From positions 1 to 64,000 of the forward strand of contig JANQVH010000046.1 in the NCBI GenBank assembly GCA_030730425.1: a stretch of 64,000 nt of DNA, given 5' to 3'. Within the stretch, counting starts at the first letter, position 1. Every line of letters begins with the position of its first letter. This stretch comes from Candidatus Nanopelagicaceae bacterium. Lineage in GTDB: Bacteria; Actinomycetota; Actinomycetes; Nanopelagicales; Nanopelagicaceae. Below are positions 40,297 to 47,472 of this stretch, one piece after another. The notes beneath the pieces are model-generated. The model was not told the DNA's origin. It saw only the letters and a list, made by a program, of their open reading frames with translations, and searched no databases. The position numbers and the translations under genes are program-made.

Positions 40297-40302
40297 TACT
40301 CT
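40297..40302 (+). promoter_or_regulatory. Predicted -10 box (TACTCT), leaderless geometry
   Basis: TACTCT is followed by six bases (GACTTC) and the ATG at 40309 of the HAD phosphatase gene. No ribosome binding site is visible. Confidence 0.5.
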
Positions 40303-40308
40303 GACTTC

Positions 40309-41070
40309 ATGCCGCGGATAGCTTTCTTTGATGTAGATAACACAATTACCCGTGGATCCACCCTCTATTTTCTAGGTAAGGGTATGTATAACCGTGGTTT
40401 TTTCACCAAGCGAGATATCGGGGCTTGGGTTCTTGCCAACATTCGCTTCCGTATGACTGGAACTGAAAAGTCCGAAGTTATTAGTCGTTTTCAAAAAGCT
40501 GCAACAGATTTTATTGGTGGCCATGATGTTAAAGAGATTCGAATAATTGGAGAGCAGATCTATAGTGAATTTGTCTCGCCATCTATTTGGCAAGGAACAA
40601 TTGAACTTGCAAAAGAGCATTTAAGTTCTGGAGATGAAGTCTGGTTGGTAACAGCTTCTCCTGAGGACTTTGCAAATTTAATTGCAGAGCGCCTTGGTTT
40701 TACTGGAGCTATTGGAACAAAGGCTGAAATTAAAGATGGTAAATACACTGGAAATCTAAATGGAAAGCTTCTTCATGGCAAGGAGAAAGCAATTGCAATT
40801 ACCGAATTAACAAAAGCGCGGGGGATTAATCTTCAAGATTGTTTTGCATACTCTGATTCTCATAATGACCTGCCACTTCTAAGCGCTGTGGGCCATCCAA
40901 GAGCTATCAATCCTGATGCCAAACTTCGTATTATTGCATTTGCGCAGAGCTGGCCGGTACACGATTTTAGAAGGCTACGCTGGTTAAATCGATTCGTTGG
41001 TCCTTTTATCTCTCGTCTAGCTGGATTCTGGGTTTTTTCTACCTCAGGAATTAGAAGATCTTCTAGATAA
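40309..41070 (+). CDS. HAD-superfamily phosphatase, subfamily IB (SerB-like)
   Basis: A 253-residue phosphatase. Motif I is FFDVDNTITRGS with two catalytic aspartates, motif II is VTASPEDF, and motif III is DCFAYSDSHNDLPLL. A capping domain lies between motif I and motif II. Subfamily IB includes phosphoserine phosphatase; members of this particular actinobacterial group (SerB1-like) have uncertain substrates. A basic C-terminal stretch with a hydrophobic segment (FVGPFISRLAGFWVF) may touch the membrane. It stands alone between the divergent Res operon and the PF13625-type gene. Confidence 0.88.
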   Translation: MPRIAFFDVDNTITRGSTLYFLGKGMYNRGFFTKRDIGAWVLANIRFRMTGTEKSEVISRFQKAATDFIGGHDVKEIRIIGEQIYSEFVSPSIWQGTIELAKEHLSSGDEVWLVTASPEDFANLIAERLGFTGAIGTKAEIKDGKYTGNLNGKLLHGKEKAIAITELTKARGINLQDCFAYSDSHNDLPLLSAVGHPRAINPDAKLRIIAFAQSWPVHDFRRLRWLNRFVGPFISRLAGFWVFSTSGIRRSSR

Positions 41071-41118
41071 TCTTCCAAGCAGACAAGGACTTAACTTCTT
41101 CGGTAATGTAGGCCAGTT

Positions 41119-43320
41119 ATGTCGCTAACAGGTGTAGTAAATAGTTCATCGGGCTTTAGCCCTACCTTTGCTGCTGAACTTAGAGAGCGAAGTGATGAAG
41201 ATTTAGAGAAGTTATTTACTCTCCGCCCAGATTTAATTACACCGATTCCTGCAGATATGAGCTCTCTTGCTACTCGCGCCTGCTCTGCCCCTAGCCTTCT
41301 TAGAGCCCTTGAAACGCTAAATCAATGGCAATTCCAAGTTCTTGAAGTCTGCGCAGCCTTAAGAGATCCATTCACAATAAAAGAAGTAATCACCCTTAGC
41401 GACAAAGCAAGCCAGGAGGTGATTCTTCACTTGCGATCACTTGCTCTTATCTATTCAGATGGCGCTGGCTTTAGATTGCCGAGAGCAGTAAGAGATTTGC
41501 TTGGAAATGAACCTGCTGGTCTTGGACCAGAGTCAGCTACAAAGATTGATTTGAAGTTATTAGATAAAGCGCCAGCAGGTGCTAAAGCAGTTCTAGAGAA
41601 ATTAACTTGGGGACCACCAAGAGGGCAAGTTGGAGATATTAGAAAGAAAGGAACGCCAATAAATTGGCTTCTCGATAACAATCTCTTAATTCCTATTGAT
41701 ACCTCAACTGTTGCTCTTGCCAGAGAGGTTGGAATATATCTTCGAGGAAATAAAGTTCATAGAGAGCTATTGCCAACACAGCCAAAGATAACTGGAGTAG
41801 CTACTAAAGATGTAGATACTCAGAGAGCAGCGCTAGCCTCAATTTCAAATACTCTGCGCTGGGTTGCTGAGCTACTTAATTTCTGGTCAGAGGAATCACC
41901 AAGTGCTCGCCAATCAGGAGGGCTTGGAGTAAGAGATTTAAAGAAAGCTGCAGATCATTTAGGGGTTGAAGAAAGTTGCGCAGCATTTATTGCAGAGATT
42001 GCTTATCTATCAGGGCTGATAAATCTAGAGGCAGATGGACAGATAATTCCTACAACCCTCTTTGATCTCTGGCAAAACAAAGAGCCAGAGGCTCAATGGA
42101 GTGAGCTGGTAAGTCTTTGGAAGGTAACTTCAAGGGTTGCTGGCCTTGTTGGCAGAAGCGAATCTCGAAACTTAACTGCTTTAAGCAGCGAACTTGATAG
42201 AAGTAATGCCAGTTTGATTAGAAATCTAACCTTGAATTTGCTTCTTAATAACCCTGGAATATCAGCTAGCCAGGAGAGTGTTAAGGCAGCTGTTCTATGG
42301 CGCTATCCCCACCGGCGCGGTATTTCAATTACTTCAGAGTTGGTGCAATGGACTCTTCGAGAAGCTGAGTGGCTGGGAATTACAGGCGGCGGAGCGCTAT
42401 CGCCATATGGAGAGAGCCTTTTAAAAGATGAAGAGAACTTAGGAATCAATGGCGCGCTTCCAAAACCTGTTGAGCACATTTTGGTTCAGGCAGATAACAC
42501 AGCTATTGCTCCAGGGCCGCTAACAATAGAGGTTGCTCGAATGCTCTCAACCTTTGCAGATATTGAAAGTAGAGGCGGCGCAACTGTCTATCGCTTTAGT
42601 GAAAGTTCTATAAGGCGCGGTCTTGATCATGGACATTCAGGTGAGGAGATTAGAGCCTTCTTAAATAAGGTTTCAAAGAGCGCAATTCCTCAACCTTTGG
42701 AATATTTGATTGGTGATGTCGCAAAGAAACATGGAAAGCTTAGAGTTGGTTATGCCAATACCTATATTCGCTGTGAAGACCAGAGTCTAATTGCAGCAAT
42801 TACCTCTGATAAGAAACTCTTACATATAACATTTCGACAAATTGCTCCAGAGATTTTGATATGTGATAGCGAGAGCGGTGAGTTAATGGAGGAGTTAAGA
42901 GGCGCTGGATATTTTCCTGCGGGAGAAAATGCCAAGGGAAGTGTTATTAATATGCCGATAGTTAATCGTTCTAAATCAAGGCCTAAGCCGCCCAGGGTTA
43001 TTGGGGAGCTAAGCAAGCCTTCATCTGCGATATTAAGTGTTGCTATTAGAACGCTAAGAACTGGTGAGCGAGCAGCTGAGCAGCGCCCAGTTGGACAAAT
43101 CCCTAGAACGACAGCCAATGAAACAATGGAGCTGCTAAATGAGTATTTAGGAAAAGGTGTTTCACTTCGTATTGGCTATGCCGATACCAATGGCGGGGTT
43201 TCACTTCGAATCATTGACCCGCTCTCAATCTCCCTAGGAACCTTGGTGGCTAGAGACCATGCAACTAATGCCATAACCCCTTTCAAAATAGCCCGAATTA
43301 CAGGGGTCACTACAGCATGA
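41119..43320 (+). CDS. Helicase-associated conserved protein (PF13625-type, XPB neighbour)
   Basis: A 733-residue cytoplasmic protein with no Walker motifs. It resembles the actinobacterial protein encoded beside XPB (Rv0862c type), which carries the helicase C-terminal/XPB-Ssl2-associated domain (PF13625) in its C-terminal half, about 450-650 (for example HILVQADNTAIAPGPLT and FADIESRGGATVYRFSE). The N-terminal 400 residues look like repeated winged-helix units that may bind DNA. It probably works with the XPB helicase encoded downstream; its role is not established. TAATGT lies nine bases before the ATG. Confidence 0.8.
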   Translation: MSLTGVVNSSSGFSPTFAAELRERSDEDLEKLFTLRPDLITPIPADMSSLATRACSAPSLLRALETLNQWQFQVLEVCAALRDPFTIKEVITLSDKASQEVILHLRSLALIYSDGAGFRLPRAVRDLLGNEPAGLGPESATKIDLKLLDKAPAGAKAVLEKLTWGPPRGQVGDIRKKGTPINWLLDNNLLIPIDTSTVALAREVGIYLRGNKVHRELLPTQPKITGVATKDVDTQRAALASISNTLRWVAELLNFWSEESPSARQSGGLGVRDLKKAADHLGVEESCAAFIAEIAYLSGLINLEADGQIIPTTLFDLWQNKEPEAQWSELVSLWKVTSRVAGLVGRSESRNLTALSSELDRSNASLIRNLTLNLLLNNPGISASQESVKAAVLWRYPHRRGISITSELVQWTLREAEWLGITGGGALSPYGESLLKDEENLGINGALPKPVEHILVQADNTAIAPGPLTIEVARMLSTFADIESRGGATVYRFSESSIRRGLDHGHSGEEIRAFLNKVSKSAIPQPLEYLIGDVAKKHGKLRVGYANTYIRCEDQSLIAAITSDKKLLHITFRQIAPEILICDSESGELMEELRGAGYFPAGENAKGSVINMPIVNRSKSRPKPPRVIGELSKPSSAILSVAIRTLRTGERAAEQRPVGQIPRTTANETMELLNEYLGKGVSLRIGYADTNGGVSLRIIDPLSISLGTLVARDHATNAITPFKIARITGVTTA

Positions 43321-43345
43321 GTAACGATTACGGCAGACTTCACCT

Positions 43346-44416
43346 ATGACAGATCAGATGCTCAAAGACCTGCAAGCCCTCGTTGAGTGCGAGAGCCCTA
43401 GTAGCGATCTTGCTGCCTGCGCAAAAGTTTTAGAGGTTGCAAATCAAATTACAGCGAAAGTAATTGGCACAAGCGCAGAGATAATTCAAGAATCAGGAAG
43501 ACCGGTCTACTGGCTTGGCAGCAAGAACCCAGAAGTTGTTCTCTTAACTCATCTTGATACCGTCTGGCCGATTGGATCTTTTGCTCCGCTCTGGAGAGTC
43601 GATGGAGATATTGCATCTGGCCCTGGAGTCTTTGATATGAAATCAGGTTTTATCCAAGCTCTCTATGCAATGCGTGGTCAGGATCTTGACCGTGTTGCTC
43701 TTATTGCAACAACAGATGAAGAGACCGGCTCTGCTACTTCACGTAAATTAATTGAAGAAGTAAGTAAGAAAGCAAAAGCAGTATTAGTCATGGAAGCATC
43801 ACTTGATGGAAAGCTAAAAATTGGTCGTAAGGGAACTTCTATGTATCAGATAACAATTCATGGCAGAGCAGCGCATGCTGGCTTAGAGCCAGAAAAAGGT
43901 ATCAATGCAACTGTTGAGATTTCAAAGATTGTCAGCAAATTAATTGCTCTAGAGAATAAAGAGTTAGGAACCAGCGTTGTTCCAACTGTTATGACCTCTG
44001 GAAGCACAACTAATACTGTTCCAGCACTTGCAAGCCTTGATGTTGATTCTAGATCTTTCACCATGGCTGAGATGAAGCGAGTAGAGCAAGCAATTAGAGC
44101 TTTAAAGCCAGAAAATGATGCTGCTCGAATTGAAATTACTGGCGGAATTAATCGACCTCCGATGGAAACTTCTGCAACAAGTGAACTCTATGAACTTGCT
44201 GAAAAGGTTGCAGTAAAGCTAGCAATGGCGCCCCTTGGATCAGCAAGTGTTGGCGGGGCAAGTGATGGAAATTTCGCAGCAATACATACCAAAGTCCTTG
44301 ATGGGCTTGGCTCACTTGGCGGCGGAGCCCATGCAAATAATGAGCATGTATTGGTCTCACACCTTGAGCCCCGCTCAAATCTAATTGCTGCTCTCATTAA
44401 AGAAATTCTTCTATGA
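43346..44416 (+). CDS. M20-family metallopeptidase (carboxypeptidase G2-like)
   Basis: A 356-residue zinc peptidase. Metal and catalytic residues are seen in LLTHLDTVWP, GPGVFDMKSG and ATTDEETGS, and the dimerisation domain follows TIHGRAAHAGLEPEKG. No signal peptide is present. Family members remove C-terminal amino acids from peptides or folates; the substrate here is unknown. It lies between the PF13625-type gene (25 bases upstream) and XPB (ATGA overlap), so the peptidase appears to be co-expressed with a DNA repair helicase. Confidence 0.9.
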   Translation: MTDQMLKDLQALVECESPSSDLAACAKVLEVANQITAKVIGTSAEIIQESGRPVYWLGSKNPEVVLLTHLDTVWPIGSFAPLWRVDGDIASGPGVFDMKSGFIQALYAMRGQDLDRVALIATTDEETGSATSRKLIEEVSKKAKAVLVMEASLDGKLKIGRKGTSMYQITIHGRAAHAGLEPEKGINATVEISKIVSKLIALENKELGTSVVPTVMTSGSTTNTVPALASLDVDSRSFTMAEMKRVEQAIRALKPENDAARIEITGGINRPPMETSATSELYELAEKVAVKLAMAPLGSASVGGASDGNFAAIHTKVLDGLGSLGGGAHANNEHVLVSHLEPRSNLIAALIKEILL

Positions 44417-46056
44417 CTCAAGGCCCTTTAATAGTTCAAAGCGATAAGACTCTGCTTCTAGATATTGACCATCCACTATCTGCAGAATGTCGCCAGGCAA
44501 TTGCTCCCTTTGCAGAGCTTGAGAAATCACCTGAACATATTCACACCTATCGCTTAACCTCACTTGGTTTATGGAATGCAAGAGCATCGGGACATGACGC
44601 AGAGCAAGTCATTGATACCTTACTTAAATACTCAAGATATGCCGTAGCACACGCTCTGCTACTTGATATCGCAGATGTAATGGGGCGATATGGCAGGTTA
44701 AGAATTGAATCTCATCCAGTACATGGTCTAGTTCTTATCTCAACTGATGTAGCAGTCTTAACTGAAGTTATGAGGGCAAAGAAAGTAGCCCCGCTTCTTG
44801 GAACAAAAGTTGATGATGAAACTGTAACTGTTCATCCAAGTCAGAGAGGGCATCTAAAACAAGCCCTTCTTCGTTTAGGTTGGCCAGCTGAGGATTTTGC
44901 GGGATATGTCGATGGACAGGCTCATGCTATTTCACTTAACGAAGATGGTTGGAAACTTAGGGAGTATCAAAAACTTGCTGCTGAAGGTTTCTGGCATGGT
45001 GGATCTGGCGTTGTAGTACTTCCCTGCGGAGCAGGAAAGACTCTTGTGGGAGCAGCTGCGATGGCTCATGCTCAAGCCACAACTTTGATTCTGGTGACAA
45101 ATACTGTTGCTGCAAGACAGTGGCGAGATGAGTTAATAAAGCGCACATCGCTAAACGAAGATGAGATTGGCGAATACTCCGGGGCAAAGAAAGAGATTCG
45201 CCCAGTAACGATTGCTACCTATCAAGTGATGACTACAAGAAAGAAGGGTCTTTACGCTCATTTAGACCTCTTTGATTCCCATGATTGGGGCTTAATTATT
45301 TATGACGAGGTTCATCTTCTCCCCGCCCCTATCTTTAGATTTACTGCAGATATTCAATCTCGTCGCCGTTTAGGTCTTACCGCAACCCTGGTCCGTGAAG
45401 ATGGGATGGAGGGTGAAGTCTTTTCACTTATTGGACCGAAGAGATTTGATGTTCCTTGGAAAGAGATTGAAGCACAGGGCTATATCGCACCTGCTGATTG
45501 TGTTGAGGTAAGAGTCACGCTTACCGATCATGAGCGTTTAACTTATGCCACAGCTGAACAGGAAGATAAGTATCGCACCTGCGCAACTACTGCTACCAAG
45601 AAAAATGTAGTGATTGCTCTAGCAAAACAACATGAAGATGACCAGGTTTTAATCATCGGTCAATACATTTCACAGATCGATGAGATTGCTGCAGAGCTTG
45701 CTGTGCCAATTATTAAAGGGGACACTCCAGTAAAGGAACGTGAGGAGTTATATGGCAAATTTCGAAGTGGTGAGATTAAATGCTTAGTAGTTTCAAAAGT
45801 TGCTAACTTCTCAATCGATTTACCAGAGGCTTCAATTGCGATACAAGTTTCAGGCACCTTTGGTTCAAGACAAGAAGAGGCCCAGCGACTCGGGCGAATT
45901 CTTAGACCTAAATCTGATGGACGTGGTGCTCGTTTCTATTCGCTAGTAGCAAGAGACACTATTGATCAAGACTTTGCCCAGAATAGACAGAGATTTTTAG
46001 CCGAGCAGGGATATTCCTACAGAATTATTGATGCTGACGAAGTATTGCCTCGCTAA
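44413..46056 (+). CDS. DNA repair helicase XPB (bacterial type)
   Basis: A 547-residue superfamily 2 helicase. An N-terminal domain of about 175 residues precedes the first RecA domain, with Walker A CGAGKT (205-210), DEVH box (298-301) and LTATLVRED (322-330). That last segment includes the RED motif known from XPB. The second RecA domain has IIGQYISQID, KVANFSIDLPEA and QEEAQRLGRILRPK. Bacterial XPB unwinds DNA 3' to 5' and is thought to act in repair. It converges on the glutaredoxin-like gene with a 32-base overlap. Confidence 0.94.
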   Translation: MTQGPLIVQSDKTLLLDIDHPLSAECRQAIAPFAELEKSPEHIHTYRLTSLGLWNARASGHDAEQVIDTLLKYSRYAVAHALLLDIADVMGRYGRLRIESHPVHGLVLISTDVAVLTEVMRAKKVAPLLGTKVDDETVTVHPSQRGHLKQALLRLGWPAEDFAGYVDGQAHAISLNEDGWKLREYQKLAAEGFWHGGSGVVVLPCGAGKTLVGAAAMAHAQATTLILVTNTVAARQWRDELIKRTSLNEDEIGEYSGAKKEIRPVTIATYQVMTTRKKGLYAHLDLFDSHDWGLIIYDEVHLLPAPIFRFTADIQSRRRLGLTATLVREDGMEGEVFSLIGPKRFDVPWKEIEAQGYIAPADCVEVRVTLTDHERLTYATAEQEDKYRTCATTATKKNVVIALAKQHEDDQVLIIGQYISQIDEIAAELAVPIIKGDTPVKEREELYGKFRSGEIKCLVVSKVANFSIDLPEASIAIQVSGTFGSRQEEAQRLGRILRPKSDGRGARFYSLVARDTIDQDFAQNRQRFLAEQGYSYRIIDADEVLPR

Positions 46057-46297
46057 ATCGCTTCTTATCAACTCTAAAGTAATCATGCTTAGCGCCATTA
46101 ATTAGGGTTACCGGTACTTCTTCGCCATAGAGTCTTTCTAGCTCTTGATCTCCATCAATGTAAATAATCTCTAATCTAAAGGCTAAATCTTTAATCACCT
46201 CTCTTACTATGCCTTCAGCTTCTTGGCAGAGGTGACAGTTTTGTCTTGAAAAAATTTGGACTAATGGCTCCTTCTTTAAATCCGCTGGATTAGCCAT
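46025..46297 (-). CDS. Glutaredoxin-like (DUF836) protein
   Basis: A 90-residue thioredoxin-fold protein with active site CHLC in IFSRQNCHLCQEAEG and the cis-proline strand EVPVTLINGAK. It is a member of the DUF836/glutaredoxin-like family, likely a cytoplasmic thiol redox protein of unknown partner. I chose ATG 46297 (MANPADLKK) rather than an in-frame start 40 codons upstream that would overlap the divergent gene. TAATCT lies seven bases before this ATG. Confidence 0.85.
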   Translation of the reverse strand: MANPADLKKEPLVQIFSRQNCHLCQEAEGIVREVIKDLAFRLEIIYIDGDQELERLYGEEVPVTLINGAKHDYFRVDKKRFSEAILRQHQ

Positions 46298-46304
46298 AGG
46301 GGCA

Positions 46305-46310
46305 AGATTA
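46305..46310 (-). promoter_or_regulatory. Predicted -10 box (TAATCT) of the glutaredoxin-like gene
   Basis: Minus-strand TAATCT is followed by seven bases (TGCCCCT) and ATG 46297. In the same 31-base gap TACGCT (46315-46320) lies eight bases before the ATG of the divergent gene at 46329. Confidence 0.4.
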
Positions 46311-46328
46311 CCTCTACGCTTCGCGCTT

Positions 46329-47114
46329 ATGTCAGAGTTCCCCGCTAACTTCACTCGAGAATGGGTTGAATTTGTAAACCCTGAAAACCCTAATGAGATA
46401 TTCAAATGCGATCTCACCTGGCTGACTTCTTATTGGAACTGCATATTTGGTCAGGGCTGCCAGGGTATTGATAAAGATCTCTCTGATCATGGCTGCTGCA
46501 GCGATGGCGCTTATTACTATGACAAGGAAGATGAAGCGCGTGTTACCACCGCTGCCAAGCGCCTTCCAAGAAGTATGTGGCAGAACTTTGATGTAGCAAG
46601 AAAAAAAGGCAAATTAAATATTACTGAGCTAGGTCTAGATAAGGACCGGAAAACAAAGAAGATAAATAAGACCTGTATCTTCTTTAATGAATCTAGTTTT
46701 AATAAAGATTACTTTGGTTGCGCTCTTCATCACTTAGCTCTAGCTGAAGATAAACACTTTGCTGAGACTAAGCCTGATATCTGCTGGCAGCTCCCACTTC
46801 GCAGATCCTGGGAATCTAGAAATGTTGGCGACAAAAAGTATGACGTAATTGTTATTGGTGAATATACCCGTGAGGCTTGGGGCGAAGGTGGAGCTGATAT
46901 GGATTGGTACTGCTCTTCAAATAGTGAAGCCCATAATGGAGCTGAGCCAGTTTATGCCTCTCATAAAACAGAGTTAACAAAGCTAATGAATGCCTCTGCT
47001 TATGAAACTCTAGCTCAGTTATGTAAGGTGAGAATTGAAGCGCAAAAAAGTAGGAAGGTTAAGCACTTACCTCTATTTGTTATTCACCCAGCAACAAAGG
47101 CTGCAAGTAAGTAA
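46329..47114 (+). CDS. Conserved cysteine-rich actinobacterial protein, possible metal or Fe-S binder
   Basis: A 261-residue cytoplasmic protein of unknown function. Cysteines cluster in a way that suggests a metal site: Cys27, Cys38, Cys44, Cys56 and Cys57 (KCDLTWLTSYWNCIFGQGC, then GCCSDGAYY), followed by KTCIFF, FGCALHHLAL and DICWQLPLR. The spacing resembles YkgJ-like/DUF3109-type cysteine-cluster proteins, and I believe an equivalent gene lies near proC in mycobacteria (Rv0495c region), but I could not confirm this. It is divergent from the glutaredoxin-like gene across 31 bases, so both may serve thiol or metal chemistry. Confidence 0.75.
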   Translation: MSEFPANFTREWVEFVNPENPNEIFKCDLTWLTSYWNCIFGQGCQGIDKDLSDHGCCSDGAYYYDKEDEARVTTAAKRLPRSMWQNFDVARKKGKLNITELGLDKDRKTKKINKTCIFFNESSFNKDYFGCALHHLALAEDKHFAETKPDICWQLPLRRSWESRNVGDKKYDVIVIGEYTREAWGEGGADMDWYCSSNSEAHNGAEPVYASHKTELTKLMNASAYETLAQLCKVRIEAQKSRKVKHLPLFVIHPATKAASK

Positions 47115-47117
47115 TTT

Positions 47118-47435
47118 CTATCTTCTCTTATTTGAATTTGGCGGCAGAAGACGATCTAGAAGTTCTTGAGCAACTAGGGTTACATCTCCCTTAGTTCTAG
47201 ATAAATTGGCTTCAAATCCCTTTAATATTTCAGTAATTGTTGGCTCACTTAATGATCCAACAAGGGGCCCATATCTATCTTGAAAGAGGCTATGCAGAAT
47301 TCGGCTTATTGACCCTGCTAATTCAGCCCTTGCTTCATCAAGGCTGACCTCACCTCTTTGCCCGGTATTGATCCCAAGGGCAGGGCGCTCTCTTGCTGCG
47401 CGCAGATAGGCATCCTTAAGATTTACTGAATCCAT
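47118..47435 (-). CDS. Small hypothetical protein
   Basis: A 105-residue cytoplasmic protein that I do not recognise. It is mostly helical in appearance: DSVNLKDAYLRAARERPAL, SLDEARAELAGSISRIL, and a C-terminal helix ending in LLPPNSNKRR. There are no cysteines in the chosen frame and no membrane segment or known motif. I chose ATG 47435, with a GGATGGGGG stretch before it as a possible ribosome binding site, over a longer start at 47501 that would overlap the divergent secreted-protein gene. It converges on the cysteine-rich gene with a three-base gap. Confidence 0.65.
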   Translation of the reverse strand: MDSVNLKDAYLRAARERPALGINTGQRGEVSLDEARAELAGSISRILHSLFQDRYGPLVGSLSEPTITEILKGFEANLSRTKGDVTLVAQELLDRLLPPNSNKRR

Positions 47436-47472
47436 AATCCCCCATCCTTCCAGACCACTAGCATTTGTGCTT

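Noticed and set aside
46298-46417. Longer start for the glutaredoxin-like protein
   Set aside because: It would overlap the divergent cysteine-rich gene by 89 bases; ATG 46297 gives the usual domain length.
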